A stretch of 64,000 bases of DNA from Erinaceus europaeus (GCF_950295315.1 NC_080164.1:56081451-56145450); one strand, 5' to 3'; numbered from the stretch's first letter, positions 51,645 through 63,591 are shown. Notes: generated from the sequence alone by a model not told the origin. Program-made: numbers and translations.

Positions 51645-54209
51645 TAAGTAGTGAGTGGTGGCTCCAACTCCTCTGTTCCCCTTGGAGGCAGTGTTGCTCT
51701 GGGAGAATGAGAGGGCAGCAGCAGTATTCACATGGCCTTCTGGATGGTGGAATTTTCTCCTCCCCAAACTATAATCTTCTGAAGGCAGGGATTGTGCTCC
51801 TTGGGTTTTCATGCCCCACATGATGCTGTTTCATATGTAGTGTTTAATTCATACTTCATTCAGGCTGATTGAAAATAGAAAAACCAGACCCTGAATTAGG
51901 TTTCATGGTTCCCCATTGTGGAAAGTTGCTGAGGCTGGGAGAGTTAAGTGCCTGCCCTTTTCTCTTAGGATGGGGAAGTGACTTTGCAGTCTTCACTCTG
52001 GGCACCTTTTTCCTTGACTAAGTAGTGAGCTCTCTTCTTGAAGCTTCTTCCCTGTCACACCTGGAAGTCAGTGTTGGGAAGGCTCATCAGGGCTAGGCAA
52101 GCACTAGGGAGAGCAGGTAGGGGATCCCATAGGGTGTGGGAACCTGGGAGCAGCATCCTGTTAACATTCCCGAACATACCAGAAGAGTGTGCCCTGTGTT
52201 CAAAAGGACCTGGAGCCTGCTTTCCTTTTGGTAGCTCTGGCTGACACCAAGTCAGGATTAAATGTTAATTCTTCTCCCCCTCCCCCAGTCTCTGGCGTAT
52301 GTGTAGGCAAGACCTGAGATATTTGAGTAGGAAAATCCTCTCTTATCAATGGGGCTCACTGACCAATGCTGTTGGTGTGATAACCTTCTCAGTGTGTTGT
52401 GAAGGTAGTTAGTCATCCAGACCAGCTAGGCTTATTTGCACAACTCTGATTTCTTTTGTAAGGAAAAAAAATTTTTTCCACGTGAGTTCTTTATATAGAG
52501 ATGGCTGACTCTCCTAGCCCTAGGACTCTTCATAAGTGAGTTGTTCAGCAGGATCCAGTCTCAGTACTGCTGTCCCATCAGTCATCAGGGAAACCCAGAG
52601 ATTTTAAGTTGTGCTGTGAGCATCTGCTTTTACCTTCTCCTACCTGAGTTGATGGAGGTGGGACTATGTGCAGGCATTCCTCTTGGAGAGTCTTGAGCAC
52701 CTTAGACTGGAAGTGCTTTTGAGTAGTTCTGGGAGGATATGGTTTGTGTGGATAGGGATCCCTGTGTACAGCCTTAGTCCAGGTCACCCTATCTGCCTTC
52801 CCTCAGGTCAGCCTTCCTTACTCACTCTTTTCCTTTCTACCTCTGGGAATTTGGAACTATAGACTTAAGCAGATTCAATGTGGTGGGTCTAGTATCTGGA
52901 TCTCTGGATTCAGTGTAGAGTATTTCCTACCACAGACCAGGGAACAGCTTCTCTTCACGGAGGTGCCTGTTGGTAGAAGGTACCAACTTTCTGTTCTGTT
53001 GAGAAGGTGGTTCACCTACACTTTGGATTCCAAGGTGTGTGTAGTGTAGCTCCTCTTTGTGGGTGTTGGCCCAGTCATGCTCTGTTCTAGCCAGGATCCC
53101 ATTTTGAATTTCCCAGATATTGGCAGGGTTGGAGGAATAGTTATGGCAGGAGATTTTTTCTCCTTTCATCCTGGCTAGGGGTGACAGAATTCTTTTGTGG
53201 GTGGGAATGGAAGCCAGTTCCTAGAAAGTGGTGGATTCAGTAGGAAGAGAACAGGATAGGGGAAATCCTAGCAAGACAAGAAAATATGATCCTAAATGAG
53301 AGAAGCAGCAAGAGTTCTTATTAGAGGCTGCCCAGAACCCCTACCAGAGGAAGGTGCTCCCCTTCAGGACAGTTGATTCTTCTTTAGAGCTGACTCCTAG
53401 GGAGCTTGGAGACAGCATGCCACATGACCTAATCCCTGAAGGGTGGGCCCTCAGAGATCAGAGTATCATCTCATGCCACTCCAAGGGCTAAATGTTCCCT
53501 TTGTGTCCTATATTCCACCATCTTGGAGTAATGTTAACTGCTTAGAGTGGGTTTGAGAACACATTAGGAGTGTGCATCAAGTCTAGTTAGCATCTTACCA
53601 GGGGAGAGCCTTTCTGGGTTGCACTGGACAAAGAAGAGAAAGCAGTACATTCCCATATGCTGTTCAGCTTTTGGATTTTGGTGGGTAGGTGAGTCCTCAT
53701 TATTCTCGAAACTCTCTTGGTGGCTGTTCTGTGGACCATCCTTTTTCTATCTTGGGGGTCAAATGCCACTTGTCAGGCCGTCAAATGCCACTTGTCAGCC
53801 ATTGCTCTGGGTATCCTTTCTTGGGTGAGATTCATCTCTGAGCTGAGCAGTAAACCAAACTCCTTTCACTTCATGTCATCCAGATGGATGCCATGTGGGT
53901 GGGCAACTTGGTCAGGATTATTCCTTCACATTAGATGTGTGTTGCAGTAAAACCTGCCTGTTCTCCTAGCCCTCATTAAAGGTGACTCACAGTTGAGAAA
54001 CCTAAGGAAAACAAACTGTCTTCATCAGACTGTGATCTTCTCCGGGCTCTTAAACCAATTTCAGGTAACCTGGGGCCGGGGGAGGTGCCCTGATACCTAC
54101 ATCACTGAGTTCTCTTGAATTAGATAGGCAACTTGAAGTTATTGGGGAGGTTTTATTTGCATAGCACTAGAGACTTTAGAGCTGAGAGGAGAGGCAGATG
54201 CCATCTAAT
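51645..54209. other. Intron 2 unique segment
   Basis: GC-moderate sequence with no recognised feature. A 17-bp direct repeat, GTCAAATGCCACTTGTC, occurs at 53758-53774 and again at 53780-53796 with one internal base missing or changed. Confidence 0.45.
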
Positions 54210-54315
54210 TTCATTTTTTTGTAGTCAACATGTGTTTATTGAGTGCTTACTGGATGCACAGCACTGTGTTGGTGCTGGAGATACAGACATGAGCAAGATC
54301 AGGCAAGTTTCTTTT
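54210..54315 (-). repeat. L2 remnant
   Basis: TTTATTGAGTGCTTACTGGA, GCACTGTGTTGGTGCTGGAG and ATACAGACATGAGCAAGA follow the reverse of the L2 3' end. Confidence 0.65.
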
Positions 54316-55760
54316 CTTGATGCTGACTTTCTCATTGAGGAGATGGGTGTGGGGGCTGCGGAGGGTGGACATGGGATGGTGGGGGTGGGGATGGGGAATC
54401 CTTCGGGGTGAGGATGGGGAATCCTTTGAACTGGGGAAGTTAAGTGCACAGGCCTAGACCTGTGATAGGCCACCTAGTTCCCTGATGGAGCTCAGACAAA
54501 CTCCCAGCAGGCAGCCACCTTTCACACCTTAGTTGTTACAGGTGGAGCTCTAGGTCTCCTTTTGAATTGCCCCCTCTCAAGCATTCTAGGTAAGTAAGCT
54601 TCCTCTCCAGACAGCTCTCCAGGGAAGGTGAGCACAAAGGTTCCCTTTCAGCTCCAGACCCAGTGTTTCTTAGGTTTCCAAGTTGTTTGGATAAAGTTGC
54701 AGGCCTAGGTCTCTGCACACAGACTCATTTTGGCAGCTGAGGAACTGTTTCCTGGGAAGAGCTAACTGCATATTTAGCCTAATCAGTACTAAGTACTGTA
54801 CCTTTTTTTTCCCTCAAAGTGTTCGATTTCAATAGTATGAAAGACCCCCTTCAGCCTACCCCTTAACTCCCCTCCCCTTTCCCTACACCCTTGCCCAGGT
54901 ACTAGAAGGACAACTTGATGGGTAGCAGGTAGTAGATAAGAGACCTCAAATTCTTAATTCTTTTTTTTGAAAGAGAAAAAGTCCCAACTTGTTTTATTAT
55001 TCTCCTTCTTGTTGTCTTTAGAAAATAGAGTACACAAAGCTTGGAGAATTAATTTCCCCCCTCCTCCTCAAAGTCTTACATTATAAGCTTTTATATCTCC
55101 TGCATTTTTAACTCAGTATAGCTTCTCTGTAGCTTAGAAAATACATTGACTGAGTGATGATTGTTTTCATGAAGCAGTGCAACATGTAGAGCAATGGTTG
55201 TCATTAATAGTGTGGTTATATAGAGTATAGCTCTTTAAGCCTTCAGTTTCAAATCAGATGAGTGCTCTGTTAACTTAAAATAGCCCCAAAAAAGAAGAAA
55301 GAAAAAAAAAAGGAACTGTCGGAAATCAGAGGGAAATATTAGCATTATGAAACATGTTAACAAGTGGCCATTAGCACTTTATGTCTGCATGAATAGCATC
55401 TTTAAGTGTTTTATTGGTAACAGAATAGAGTGGAGTCACATAGAATGGCATTACTTTTCAAATTGGCAAGTTCTTTTAATTCAGACTTCTCCTTGTTATT
55501 GCCTACTGGGGAGCATTTATTCACCTGTCAAAATGTTCGCCAGGGTGGGGAAAGGTACTTTAGCTTTTCTGGCTGATCTGGGCTCTCAGGAAAAAAGAGA
55601 TTTGTCTCTTCATCATGCCCCATCTCTCCACGCCCACCAGGAGGAGGGAGAGTCTGAAAGGACACTTAGAAAAGTAATGACATGGGGGAAGCTGCTAGGA
55701 CATCTGGGTTTGAGTCTGAACATCTTAGGCATGTCTGGCCTTATGATTAGCTGTAGGGAG
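54316..55760. other. Intron 2 unique segment
   Basis: A G-rich imperfect tandem (GGGGATGGGGAATCCTT, repeated at about 54388-54426) is the only pattern noticed; no gene. Confidence 0.5.

Positions 55761-55761
<1 letters not shown>

Positions 55762-55821
<60 letters not shown>
55762..55821. repeat. (GT)n(GA)n compound microsatellite
   Basis: About 16 GT units followed by about 13 GA units without interruption. Confidence 0.95.
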
Positions 55822-55941
55822 CTGCCTTGCTAGAGGTGCTCTGAGCCACTCCTCCTTCTAAAGACTCCTCATATGTATATTTTAGGGAAAAACTTAAATT
55901 TAGTTTTGACTGGCCCCTCTCAAGAGTGTCTCATTTTTTTT

Positions 55942-56126
55942 AAAGGATTTTAGCTACTTATTCATGAAAAATGTTGATAGAGAGAGGGAGAGGGAGAGGG
56001 AGGGAGAGAAAGAGAGTGAGAACGAACAAACCAGACCTTACTCTAGCACATGTGCTGCTGGGGACTGAACTCAAAACCTCATGCTTGAGAACCCAATGCT
56101 CTATCCACTGTGCTACCTCCCAGACC
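55942..56126 (-). repeat. SINE, type D
   Basis: GCTGCTGGGGACTGAACTCA, CTCATGCTTGAGAACCCAAT and CTATCCACTGTGCTACCTCC; the reverse reads as a tRNA-like head. Flanks GAGTGTCTCATTTTTT and GAGTTTCTCATTCTTT are a probable duplication. Confidence 0.85.
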
Positions 56127-56340
56127 ATGAGTTTCTCATTCTTTTCACTAAAGCAACTAAATTCCTCCCTTTATGTTATATTGCAAATTTCTGTCTACAC
56201 TGGACCTCAGATTTTCTGGGGCTGATGAAATTTGGCTGAAAGTCAAACTCCAAAGCCAAAATATCCCTAGATCGGGCAGCCTCGTGGTTTCATAGATATG
56301 ATGTGAGTGGCCTTCAAGCTGTTTGAAATTCTAGAAGTTC

Positions 56341-56990
56341 AATCATTCATTTTTCAAGACATATTTTGAACAGTTGCCTTTGTGCCAGGGATGGTTCTTG
56401 ATGATGGGCTTGTAACAATAAACAGAACATTTAAACATCTCTGCTATTGTGACAGTTCTATGTGGGGAGACTGACTATAAATTCATATGTGAGTTCCATA
56501 GGAGGTCAGCAGATGATCAAAATGCACTGAAGGAAAATAAAGTGGGTATGAGGACCAGGGAACATGTGGTAGGCATATTTCAAATAGGATGAATAATCAA
56601 AGTCTTTGAGGGAATGAGAAAGACCATGTGGATTTCTGGGGCAAGTGTGTTCCTTTCTGAGTGAATTACAAATGCAAGGACCTTGCCCATATCCTGCTTG
56701 ACTATTGAAGGACATGTGAGGGGACCTTGTTCAGAGTGGATGGAGCAAAGGAAATGGATGAGAGCCGAGGGCCCAAGGTGAGGAAGCCAGTGCCTTGTAA
56801 GCCACTGTGATGACTTTGCCTTTGATTTCAGTGGAGGCAAAAACTACTGGAGAAGTGGTATCATGTGACTTGGGCTTCCAGAAGATCACTTTTAATGACA
56901 TATGTTTGTGAGGAGGTGAGAGAGAAGCAAGTAGTCAAAAATGGTTGTCAAAATCCAGACAGAATGATGGTAGTTTGATCCAGGTTGACA
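56341..56990 (-). repeat. L2 LINE remnant, long fragment
   Basis: In reverse L2 3'-end order: TTTGAACAGTTGCCTTTGTG, GCTTGTAACAATAAACAGAA, GGGGAGACTGACTATAAATT, GAAGGAAAATAAAGTGGGTA, CCATGTGGATTTCTGGGGCA and CTTGTAAGCCACTGTGATGA. Heavily diverged, as expected of an ancient LINE. Confidence 0.7.
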
Positions 56991-58092
56991 GAGATGTTTA
57001 ACTTGGTGCCTGGAGGTATAGAATTGCTCTTTTCTGGGATGGGGAAGGCACCGGAGGTACTCAGTATATGGGGGTGCTCAGCTCAAGCTATGGGGCTCTC
57101 ACTCCCTTCTCCACTCTCCATAGAGCTCCTGTCTCATTCCCCCACCCCCCTCTTAGACTTAAAACTAGGGTCAGTGTTAGCCCCAGTTCAGGAGGAGTTA
57201 GGGAGGAAGGAAAGGAGGCAGTGGGACAGTTAGATGAGCTCCACTAGACTGCTTGTGACAGAGATGACTTAAGTTAAACTCTAGTTGGCATTCTTTAGAG
57301 TTCTGGGAAACTATCAGGGGCTGCTGGTGAGCCATAAGGTTTTAAAATGGTGCATTAGCTGCTGCTTTTCTGGTTTCCCCTCTCTCACTTCTCAAGAATG
57401 TGCTGCCATTGTATCTTGTATCTCCAGAGAGTACTTTTCTGAGGATATCTTTGTGGCCTGGCTGTGCTCAGAGCTGCTGGTCAGTCTGGGGTTGGAATTT
57501 CTTATGGAAATCCATTGTCCTGCTTTCCACAGGTCTCCTCCTTTCTTTCTCCATTCCTGGAAAGAAGCTGGCTGGCAGATAAAATGTTTTTCCTTGAAAG
57601 GAGAGTGGAGAGCCCTCTAATGGAAAAGTAAAATAATTCTTGGAATCTTTATAACACCCAAGCTGGCCAAAGCTGAGACCAAATAAATTATTTGGGGGTA
57701 ATTTGCAAGGGCCTGAATCAAACAAATTACTTTCTTGTCCTGACCTCAGCTGGAATCTTTAGACCAGAAGCTCATGATTTTATGAGTCTGATGAGAAAGA
57801 AGAGCCAGTGTTTCTGTCTGAGGCACTTTTGTTTTGAAGATGTGTTTTAGCCAATAGGGCTTATAGATGAATTCTTGCTGGCAACAAGCTTCTTATCACA
57901 GGATAAACTCCTTTGCCCTCACCTCTCAGTAAAGACCTTAGAAAACAATATTTTGAGCAACATTAGAAGCCTTTTCTTTTTCCTCTAGGGTGCTGAGTTT
58001 GCCACATGTAGAACAAACTATTCTGAAATCATAGGTGACCCAAGAGAGAGCCCATAGAAAAGTCTAGGCTATCAACTCAGAGATCAGGGAGG
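56991..58092. other. Intron 2 unique segment with GATA motifs
   Basis: It holds AGATAA at 57577-57582, with CTG half-sites just upstream, and the palindrome-like pair TTATCACAGGATAA at 57893-57906. No gene. Confidence 0.45.
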
Positions 58093-58382
58093 ATTGCCCC
58101 CCCCTTTCTTTTTTCTTTTTTGCCTCCAGGGTTATTGCTGGGGTTTGGTGTCCACTATTCCTGGCATCCACTTTTTCAATTTTATTGGGTGGGACAGAGA
58201 GAAATTGAAAGGGGGGGTGTTAGAGAAGGGGAAAGAAAGATAAATGCCAGCAGACCTGCTTCGCCATTTGTGAAATATCCTTCCTGCAGGTGGGGAGCCA
58301 GGGGTTCAAACCCAGATCTTTGTGGAGGTCCTTGTGCTTAGTACTTTGTTCTCTTAGCCTCGTGTACACTGCCCAGCCCCCA
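58093..58382 (-). repeat. composite type A SINE with partial 3' module
   Basis: The module GCCTCCAGGGTTATTGCTGG (from 58122) precedes a diverged type A body (ATCCTTCCTGCAGGTGGGGA, GGTTCAAACC) ending in GCCCAGCCCCC. Confidence 0.82.
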
Positions 58383-58639
58383 GTCATCGAGACCTTTAGG
58401 GAAATATAAAGACCTGCAACCAGTTCCCTAGTCCCTTAGTCTCTTTGTAACAACCAGACTTTTCCAGAACCAAGCTGAGCCTCCACCCCCTTAGCCCAGC
58501 TCTCTTTCTGACCAGTTTGCTCTAGAGCCTGAGATCCATCTTCTTCCTTCACCTGCCAATCATATCCCTCACATCTGGAGGAAAGTAAAATCCTCTGCAG
58601 AAAGGGAAGAGTCCAATGCAGTTCCACATTGTACTGTCC

Positions 58640-58827
58640 CTTTTCTTTAATAGTGTGTCTAGTGGATGGGGAAGACAGAGGGAGAGAGAAAGATAGACAC
58701 CTGCAGACCTGCCTTACCTCTTGTGAAGCGACCCCCTTGCAGGTGGGGAGCCAGGCACTTGAACCGGGGTCCAAACCCTTGTACTTCATGCCATGTGCGC
58801 TTAACCCACTGTGCCACCACCCAACCC
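58640..58827 (-). repeat. SINE, type A, shortened
   Basis: It contains GACACCTGCAGACCTGCCTT, CTTGTGAAGCGACCC, CTTGAACCGGGGTCC and GCGCTTAACCCACTGTGCCA, but lacks most of the 3' region. Confidence 0.88.
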
Positions 58828-59553
58828 TTCCCCCCTCCCCCATGACACATTCTTAAAACAAGTGTGGCTGAGCTTGAGTTTTCTCCTATTTTTTCACATA
58901 TATTTGGTAACAGGATAGTTTGGAGGACAGTGTAGCCAGTGCTGAGGCAGCCAGCATTTTAGGTTGACTCTTTGAAATAAATATTTAGCTATTGCTCAAC
59001 TACCTTTGTGAAATAAAGGGCAGTAAGAACCATGACTTCAGTGAATTTCAGGTTTATAGTGCTTTTTTTTGTGTGTCTGCATCTGTCCTGTTCAGTTAGG
59101 GCATTACCTGTAACCTCATAGGAACCAACACTGAAGAACATATAATTTTAAAGCTTTAGAAATGTGTGTACTGTGATTTTTTTTTTTGTTGTTGTTCTTT
59201 TGCTTTAGAAACTAATAATAATCCATAGTAATTGTCCCATAGTATGTGGTCCTTTGTTATAGGAGCACTGGATTAGTGTGAAAACGTGTCCTGTATACAG
59301 CTTCAACAGCTTGATTTTGCTTCTTCTCTCTCCTCTACTCTCCCTTTTCTGTCTTGTCCGTTTGGAGGACAATTTCCACATTTCTGCCATATGTCTTGGA
59401 AAAGCTTAGGATCTAACAATAGTAGTGGACTTAGGGCACTGAGCTTAGTTCAGGTGGGAAAGTGGCCCTGTGTAGTAGGTGTCTGTGTTATACAGATACC
59501 AAGCTGTTGAAACAACTGCGCTTGGAAATGGTGCTTCCCGGTTCTGCCTTTTT

Positions 59554-59860
59554 GTCTCCAGGGTTATTGCTGGGGCTCAGGACTGACACTGCAGATCCAC
59601 TGCTCCTGGAGGCCATTTTTCCCTTCATTTTTGATCCCCTTGTCATTATTGTTATTGATGTCATTGTTGTTGGATAGGACAGAGAGAAATGGAGAGAGGA
59701 GGGGAAGACAGAGAGGGGGAGAGGAAGACAGACACCTGCAGACCTGGCTCACTGCTTGTGAAACAGGTGGGGAGCCGGGGGCTGGAACCGGGATCCTTAC
59801 TCTGCTCTTTGTGCTTCGCACCATATGCGCTTAACCCACTGCACTACTGCCCGACCTCCT
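59554..59860 (-). repeat. composite type A SINE with complete 3' module
   Basis: The 60-bp module (59554-59613) begins GTCTCCAGG and ends CCTGGAGGC, followed by the ATTGATGTCATTGTTGTTGG tail region and the type A body and head. About 10 bp are missing in the CTGCTTGTGAAACAGGTGGG part. The flanks repeat TCTGCCTT. Confidence 0.9.
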
Positions 59861-61120
59861 CTGCCTTCTTTTCTTGAGAGCCTCCCAAACATCTGAAAAT
59901 GCAAAAATATTTCACTAGGTTTTAACTTTTCTGACATGAACAGAAGCAGCTTCAAATTAACAGCAGTCTTTGTACAGTTTGTACATATTCCCCCAGCTTT
60001 TCAAGTGAGAGAGGAACACCTTCTTACATTTCTTTTTTTTCCTTCTCTCCTTCCTTTTTCTGGGGGTGGTGGTGTATTGTTTTGTACTCTGCTGAACTGG
60101 AGGAGCATTTAATTCCTTGGCCTCCTGTCTGTTGAGATAGTATGTTTTTTTAATAGTGCTTGTTTATGACTAAGGTCAAAGACAGTATTTCAGTACAAAA
60201 ATTAGAGTTAGTTTATAATTGAGTACATATGTATGTAACTGTTTATTTTTATAGTTTGCTAATTTATTTTTAAACAGCTCAGTTATGCCAACATGTTTAT
60301 AGCTCCCTTCATCACATGCCTTACCAGTCAGGGTTTTAAAAGGCACATGTTTTTCAATAGTTTGGATCCCAAGTTAAATTAGATAATGCCATCAGGTAGC
60401 AATTTAATTACATTAATTGAATGTTTAGGCGGAGAGGTAGTTTTGCAGAGGCTATAATGAAATAGCGTTTATAAGTACACATGTATAAATCTCTGCAGTA
60501 TAGACATTATTGGAGGTTGCTGATGGAAAAATTGATATCTACCAGGTGTTTAGCAGGAAAGATGAGGGGACTCTCTCATCAGTGGTAAATGCTGCCTTCG
60601 CAATTTAGGCGGCCACTGGACACGGCCATTTCTTTTATGAACTGCTTTTATCATTAGTCCTCCAAGCAGAGACACACAAAAGCATTTGGGTGCTTTTTCT
60701 ACAGCCAGGGATTTCCTGGGAGGCAGCATGCCAGTTGGGCCAGCTCCACTGAGTCAGAAAAGGCGAGACACAGTCTGGTGAGATCTTTGTCACCTAGGAG
60801 GGTCGAGGCCTGGCACACTTGGCTTTATCTCCATAGGACTCCAAGCCAGCTTTGTCTGGAGTCTGAGGAGGGTTGCTTCAGGGTTCTAATGAATTTGTAG
60901 ACCAAGATGGGAACTACTGGCAGAGCCCTGGAGCCTTAGATGTGGCAAGTCTGTCCATAGCTCTTGCTATTGAAAGTGACCTTCTCGTCAGCTGCCTTTC
61001 CTCCATGCCCTTGGACAAGATGGGAGCACCAGCATTTGGCAAATACGACAAGCTATTCTGGGCCCAGGTGTTCTTTCCCACCTCTCTGTAATTTAGTGTG
61101 GTGACTGTCAAATGATGGCT
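59861..61120. promoter_or_regulatory. unique intron 2 segment, candidate GATA-containing enhancer
   Basis: It is free of young repeats although both neighbours are SINEs. It includes GCTTTTATCATTAG (TTATCA 60648-60653) and GGCTTTATCTCC (TTATCT 60825-60830), about +51 kb from the start site. The human erythroid enhancer begins at about +55 kb. Enhancer status is inference, not shown. Confidence 0.35.
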
Positions 61121-61129
61121 AGGAAAAAG

Positions 61130-61441
61130 GGGGGGGGGGGCAAAGTGCAAGGGCCGGCATAAGGATCCCAGTTCGAGCCCCTGGCTCCCCACCTGCAGGA
61201 GGTCGATTCGCACACGTTGAAGCAGGTCTGCAAATGTCTATCTTTCTCTCCTCCTCTCTGCCTTCCTTTCATCTCTCCATTTCTCTCTGTCCTATCCAAC
61301 AACAACAACAACAGCTATGACAACAATAACAACTACAACAAGCACAACAACAAGAGCAATGAAATGGGAAAAATAGCCTCCAGGAGCAGTGGATTCTTAG
61401 TGCAGGCACCAAGTCCCAGCAATAACCCTGAAGGCAAAAAA
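61130..61441 (+). repeat. composite type A SINE, sense orientation, 5' truncated
   Basis: It starts at CAAAGTGCAAGGGCCGGC, lacking about 40 bp of head, has GGATCCCAGTTCGAGCC, a CAACAACAACAACAGC region and the module (61375-61435) bounded by GCCTCCAGG and CCTGAAGGC, then an A tail. AAAAAGGGGGGG occurs at both ends. Confidence 0.88.
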
Positions 61442-61449
61442 AGGGGGGG

Positions 61450-62280
61450 GACTTTTAGGTGTGCTAATAACAGATCCGTAGCCTATGAGTAATTCATTGT
61501 CTTCTGACACCATCTGGTTTCACCCAGGCTGCAAAGCCTAGTGTGTAGTATCTCTTCCCCTGTAAAACTCTATGTGGGTTACTTACCAAATGCCACCATG
61601 TCTGGCAGAAAAATAAGGCTTTCACTGCTGGGAGTTTGCTAGATGTGACTTTTTCTGCCTTCTTTTACTGTCCCTTCCTCTGAGATAGAATTGCTGCTAG
61701 TGATTTCCCTTAGGGAGTCATGGATGACTTTGAAATTAAAGACCCATTTGGAAGATTTCCTACACTCAATAATCATTGTAGAGGTCTTTTCCTTGTCCCC
61801 TATCTCTGGGAGAGAGGGGAGGCAAGGAGGGGTTATTGTTTTGCAGACTTCTCTTGGTGACCTGTCTCAAAGTCTTTGTCCCTGAGAAAGGAAGGGTAGA
61901 GAGGTATGCCTCTGGAGTGGGAAGAGGAGGGGGGTTGCCTACTGGTTGGGACAAGGTAAAGAAGGGTTGGTTTCACCCTCAAGGGAAGGACAGGAAAGCT
62001 CTCATTCCTGGTGCAGATGCAGTGTTTGTCCAGCTGAACGCAGTCCCACTCCATTGACTACCTGCTGAGTGATTTCCCCTAAGCTGACAGCTGCTCCAAC
62101 GTATTTCACCTACAAGTCCTGACAAAGTGGTGTGCTCTTTTAAGTCTGTGATTACTGTAGCCGGCATTTGGAAAAATCTGGAAGAATGGGGCTCCAAATG
62201 ATGACCTTGAAGCACTTTCTAAGCATCCAGTCCTTCTTTCCCTTCTTCCTTTCTTTTTATTTTTTCCTTTCCTTTTTTAT
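61450..62280. other. Intron 2 unique segment
   Basis: No gene, RNA or clear repeat was recognised. Confidence 0.5.
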
Positions 62281-62570
62281 TAATTTTTTATTAATTTATT
62301 TCCTTTTGTTGTCCTTGGTTTTTTTTTTATTGTTGTAGTTATTATTGTGGTTGTTACTGATGTTGTCGTTGTTGGACAGGGCAGAGAGACGGAGAGAGGA
62401 GGGGAAGACAGAGAGGGGGAGAGAAAGACAGACACCTGCAGACCTGCTTCACCGCCTGTGAAGCGACTCCCCTGCACGTGGGGAGCCAGGGGCTCGAACC
62501 AGGATCCTTCCGCCAGCCCTTGTGCTTTGCGCCACGTGCACTTAACCCTTTGCACTACCACCCGACTCCC
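62281..62570 (-). repeat. SINE, type A, well preserved
   Basis: Full order from TTATTTCCTTTTGTTGTCC to CTACCACCCGACTCCC, with GGGGCTCGAACCAGGATCC as B-box region. It directly abuts the type B fragment on its right. Confidence 0.93.
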
Positions 62571-62704
62571 AACAGAGAAACACCTGCAGGATAGTTTCAC
62601 CACTTGCAAAGCTTTCCCCCTGCAGGTGGGGACCGGGGGTTTTAACCCAGGTCCTCGCGCATTGTAACATGCACACTCAACCAAATGCGCCACCACCAGG
62701 CTCC
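62571..62704 (-). repeat. SINE, type B, 3' part missing
   Basis: Body and head only (AAAGCTTTCCCCCTGCAGGT, CATTGTAACATGCACACTCA, GCGCCACCACCAGGCTCC). Its 3' region is replaced by the type A copy on the left, suggesting insertion into, or truncation of, the older element. Confidence 0.88.
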
Positions 62705-62838
62705 TTCTTTTACTTTTTAAAGACATGCTTTTATATAATAGAAGAGGAGGGGGGGCACTGTTTTGGTATATGTAGTCACAAGGATTGAATACAGGCTTCA
62801 CACATACCAAGAACTTGCTGAACCCCTTCCATGGCCAT
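62705..62838 (-). repeat. possible degraded SINE (type C/D-like)
   Basis: GGTATATGTAGTCACAAGGATTG and the CCATGGCC end resemble the type C/D layout, but the match is weak. Confidence 0.3.
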
Positions 62839-62984
62839 CAACTTTTTTAGTTAATGAAAAATTGGGCCCATCTCTTTTAAACACCCAGTGTGCTATTTAT
62901 AATGAAGATAGAGAGATGCAAACACAGTTTTTTTCAAGGCTATTGAATAAACCCTTTGAGCATTGTCATATCTGAGCCCTTACT

Positions 62985-63105
62985 TCCTGAGTAACCTCAC
63001 AAAGGGGCAGGAGCCATGATGCCTGAAGCTCAGAGAGGTTAAACATCCTACATTTCTAGGGTAACTTGGAGTTTGCACCTAGGAGTTCTCCCTCCTGGCC
63101 CTCCT
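62985..63105 (-). repeat. MIR, ancient SINE remnant
   Basis: GCTCAGAGAGGTTAAACATC is followed by diverged reverse MIR sequence. Confidence 0.55.
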
Positions 63106-63384
63106 TGTTCCATAGTGCAAGGATATATAGTTGGGCTGCAGAAGGCTGAGTTTTGCTGGAAATTTTATCTAGATACTCTGGAGTAGGGAAGTTGGTGAGG
63201 GAAGCAGGTTATAGAATCTGTGTAATCTTTTTAGGGTTTGCATGGACAGAAATGTGCCTGCCATCTAGCCTATCTAATTTCAAGGATGTTTTTCACTAGA
63301 ATCCTTGAGCACTAAGGGAAATGTTAACTCAGTGAAACTTCTCAGTAAATTTCTTAGGTACATCTCCTGTGGAGCAGAGGCCAC

Positions 63385-63539
63385 CTCTTTAATTCAGAGA
63401 TAGACACAGAGAGGGAAAGATACCATAGCACTGACTATTCCTTTGTTGTCAAAGCACTTCTCATGTGGTACAAGGGCTTGAGCTTGGGTCATGTACTTAG
63501 CAATGAAGGCACCCTACCTGGTGAACTATCTCTCTGGCC
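63385..63539 (-). repeat. SINE, type E-like, diverged
   Basis: GGCTTGAGCTTGGGTCATGT and GGTGAACTATCTCTCTGGCC parallel the type E copy at 47118-47296. Confidence 0.6.
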
Positions 63540-63587
63540 TGAATGAGGATTTTTACAAAGAAATCCCTGGAGAAAAGAAGTTTCTTC

Positions 63588-63591
<4 letters not shown>

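Noticed and set aside
57893..57906. Direct orthologue of the human +58 enhancer core, from the shared TTATCACAGG
   Set aside because: The bases after the motif do not match the human core as I remember it; kept only as a GATA motif pair.
62280..62810. 176-codon minus-strand open frame
   Set aside because: Translation of two SINE copies (type A and B) and flank; the same peptide pieces recur at other SINEs in the window.
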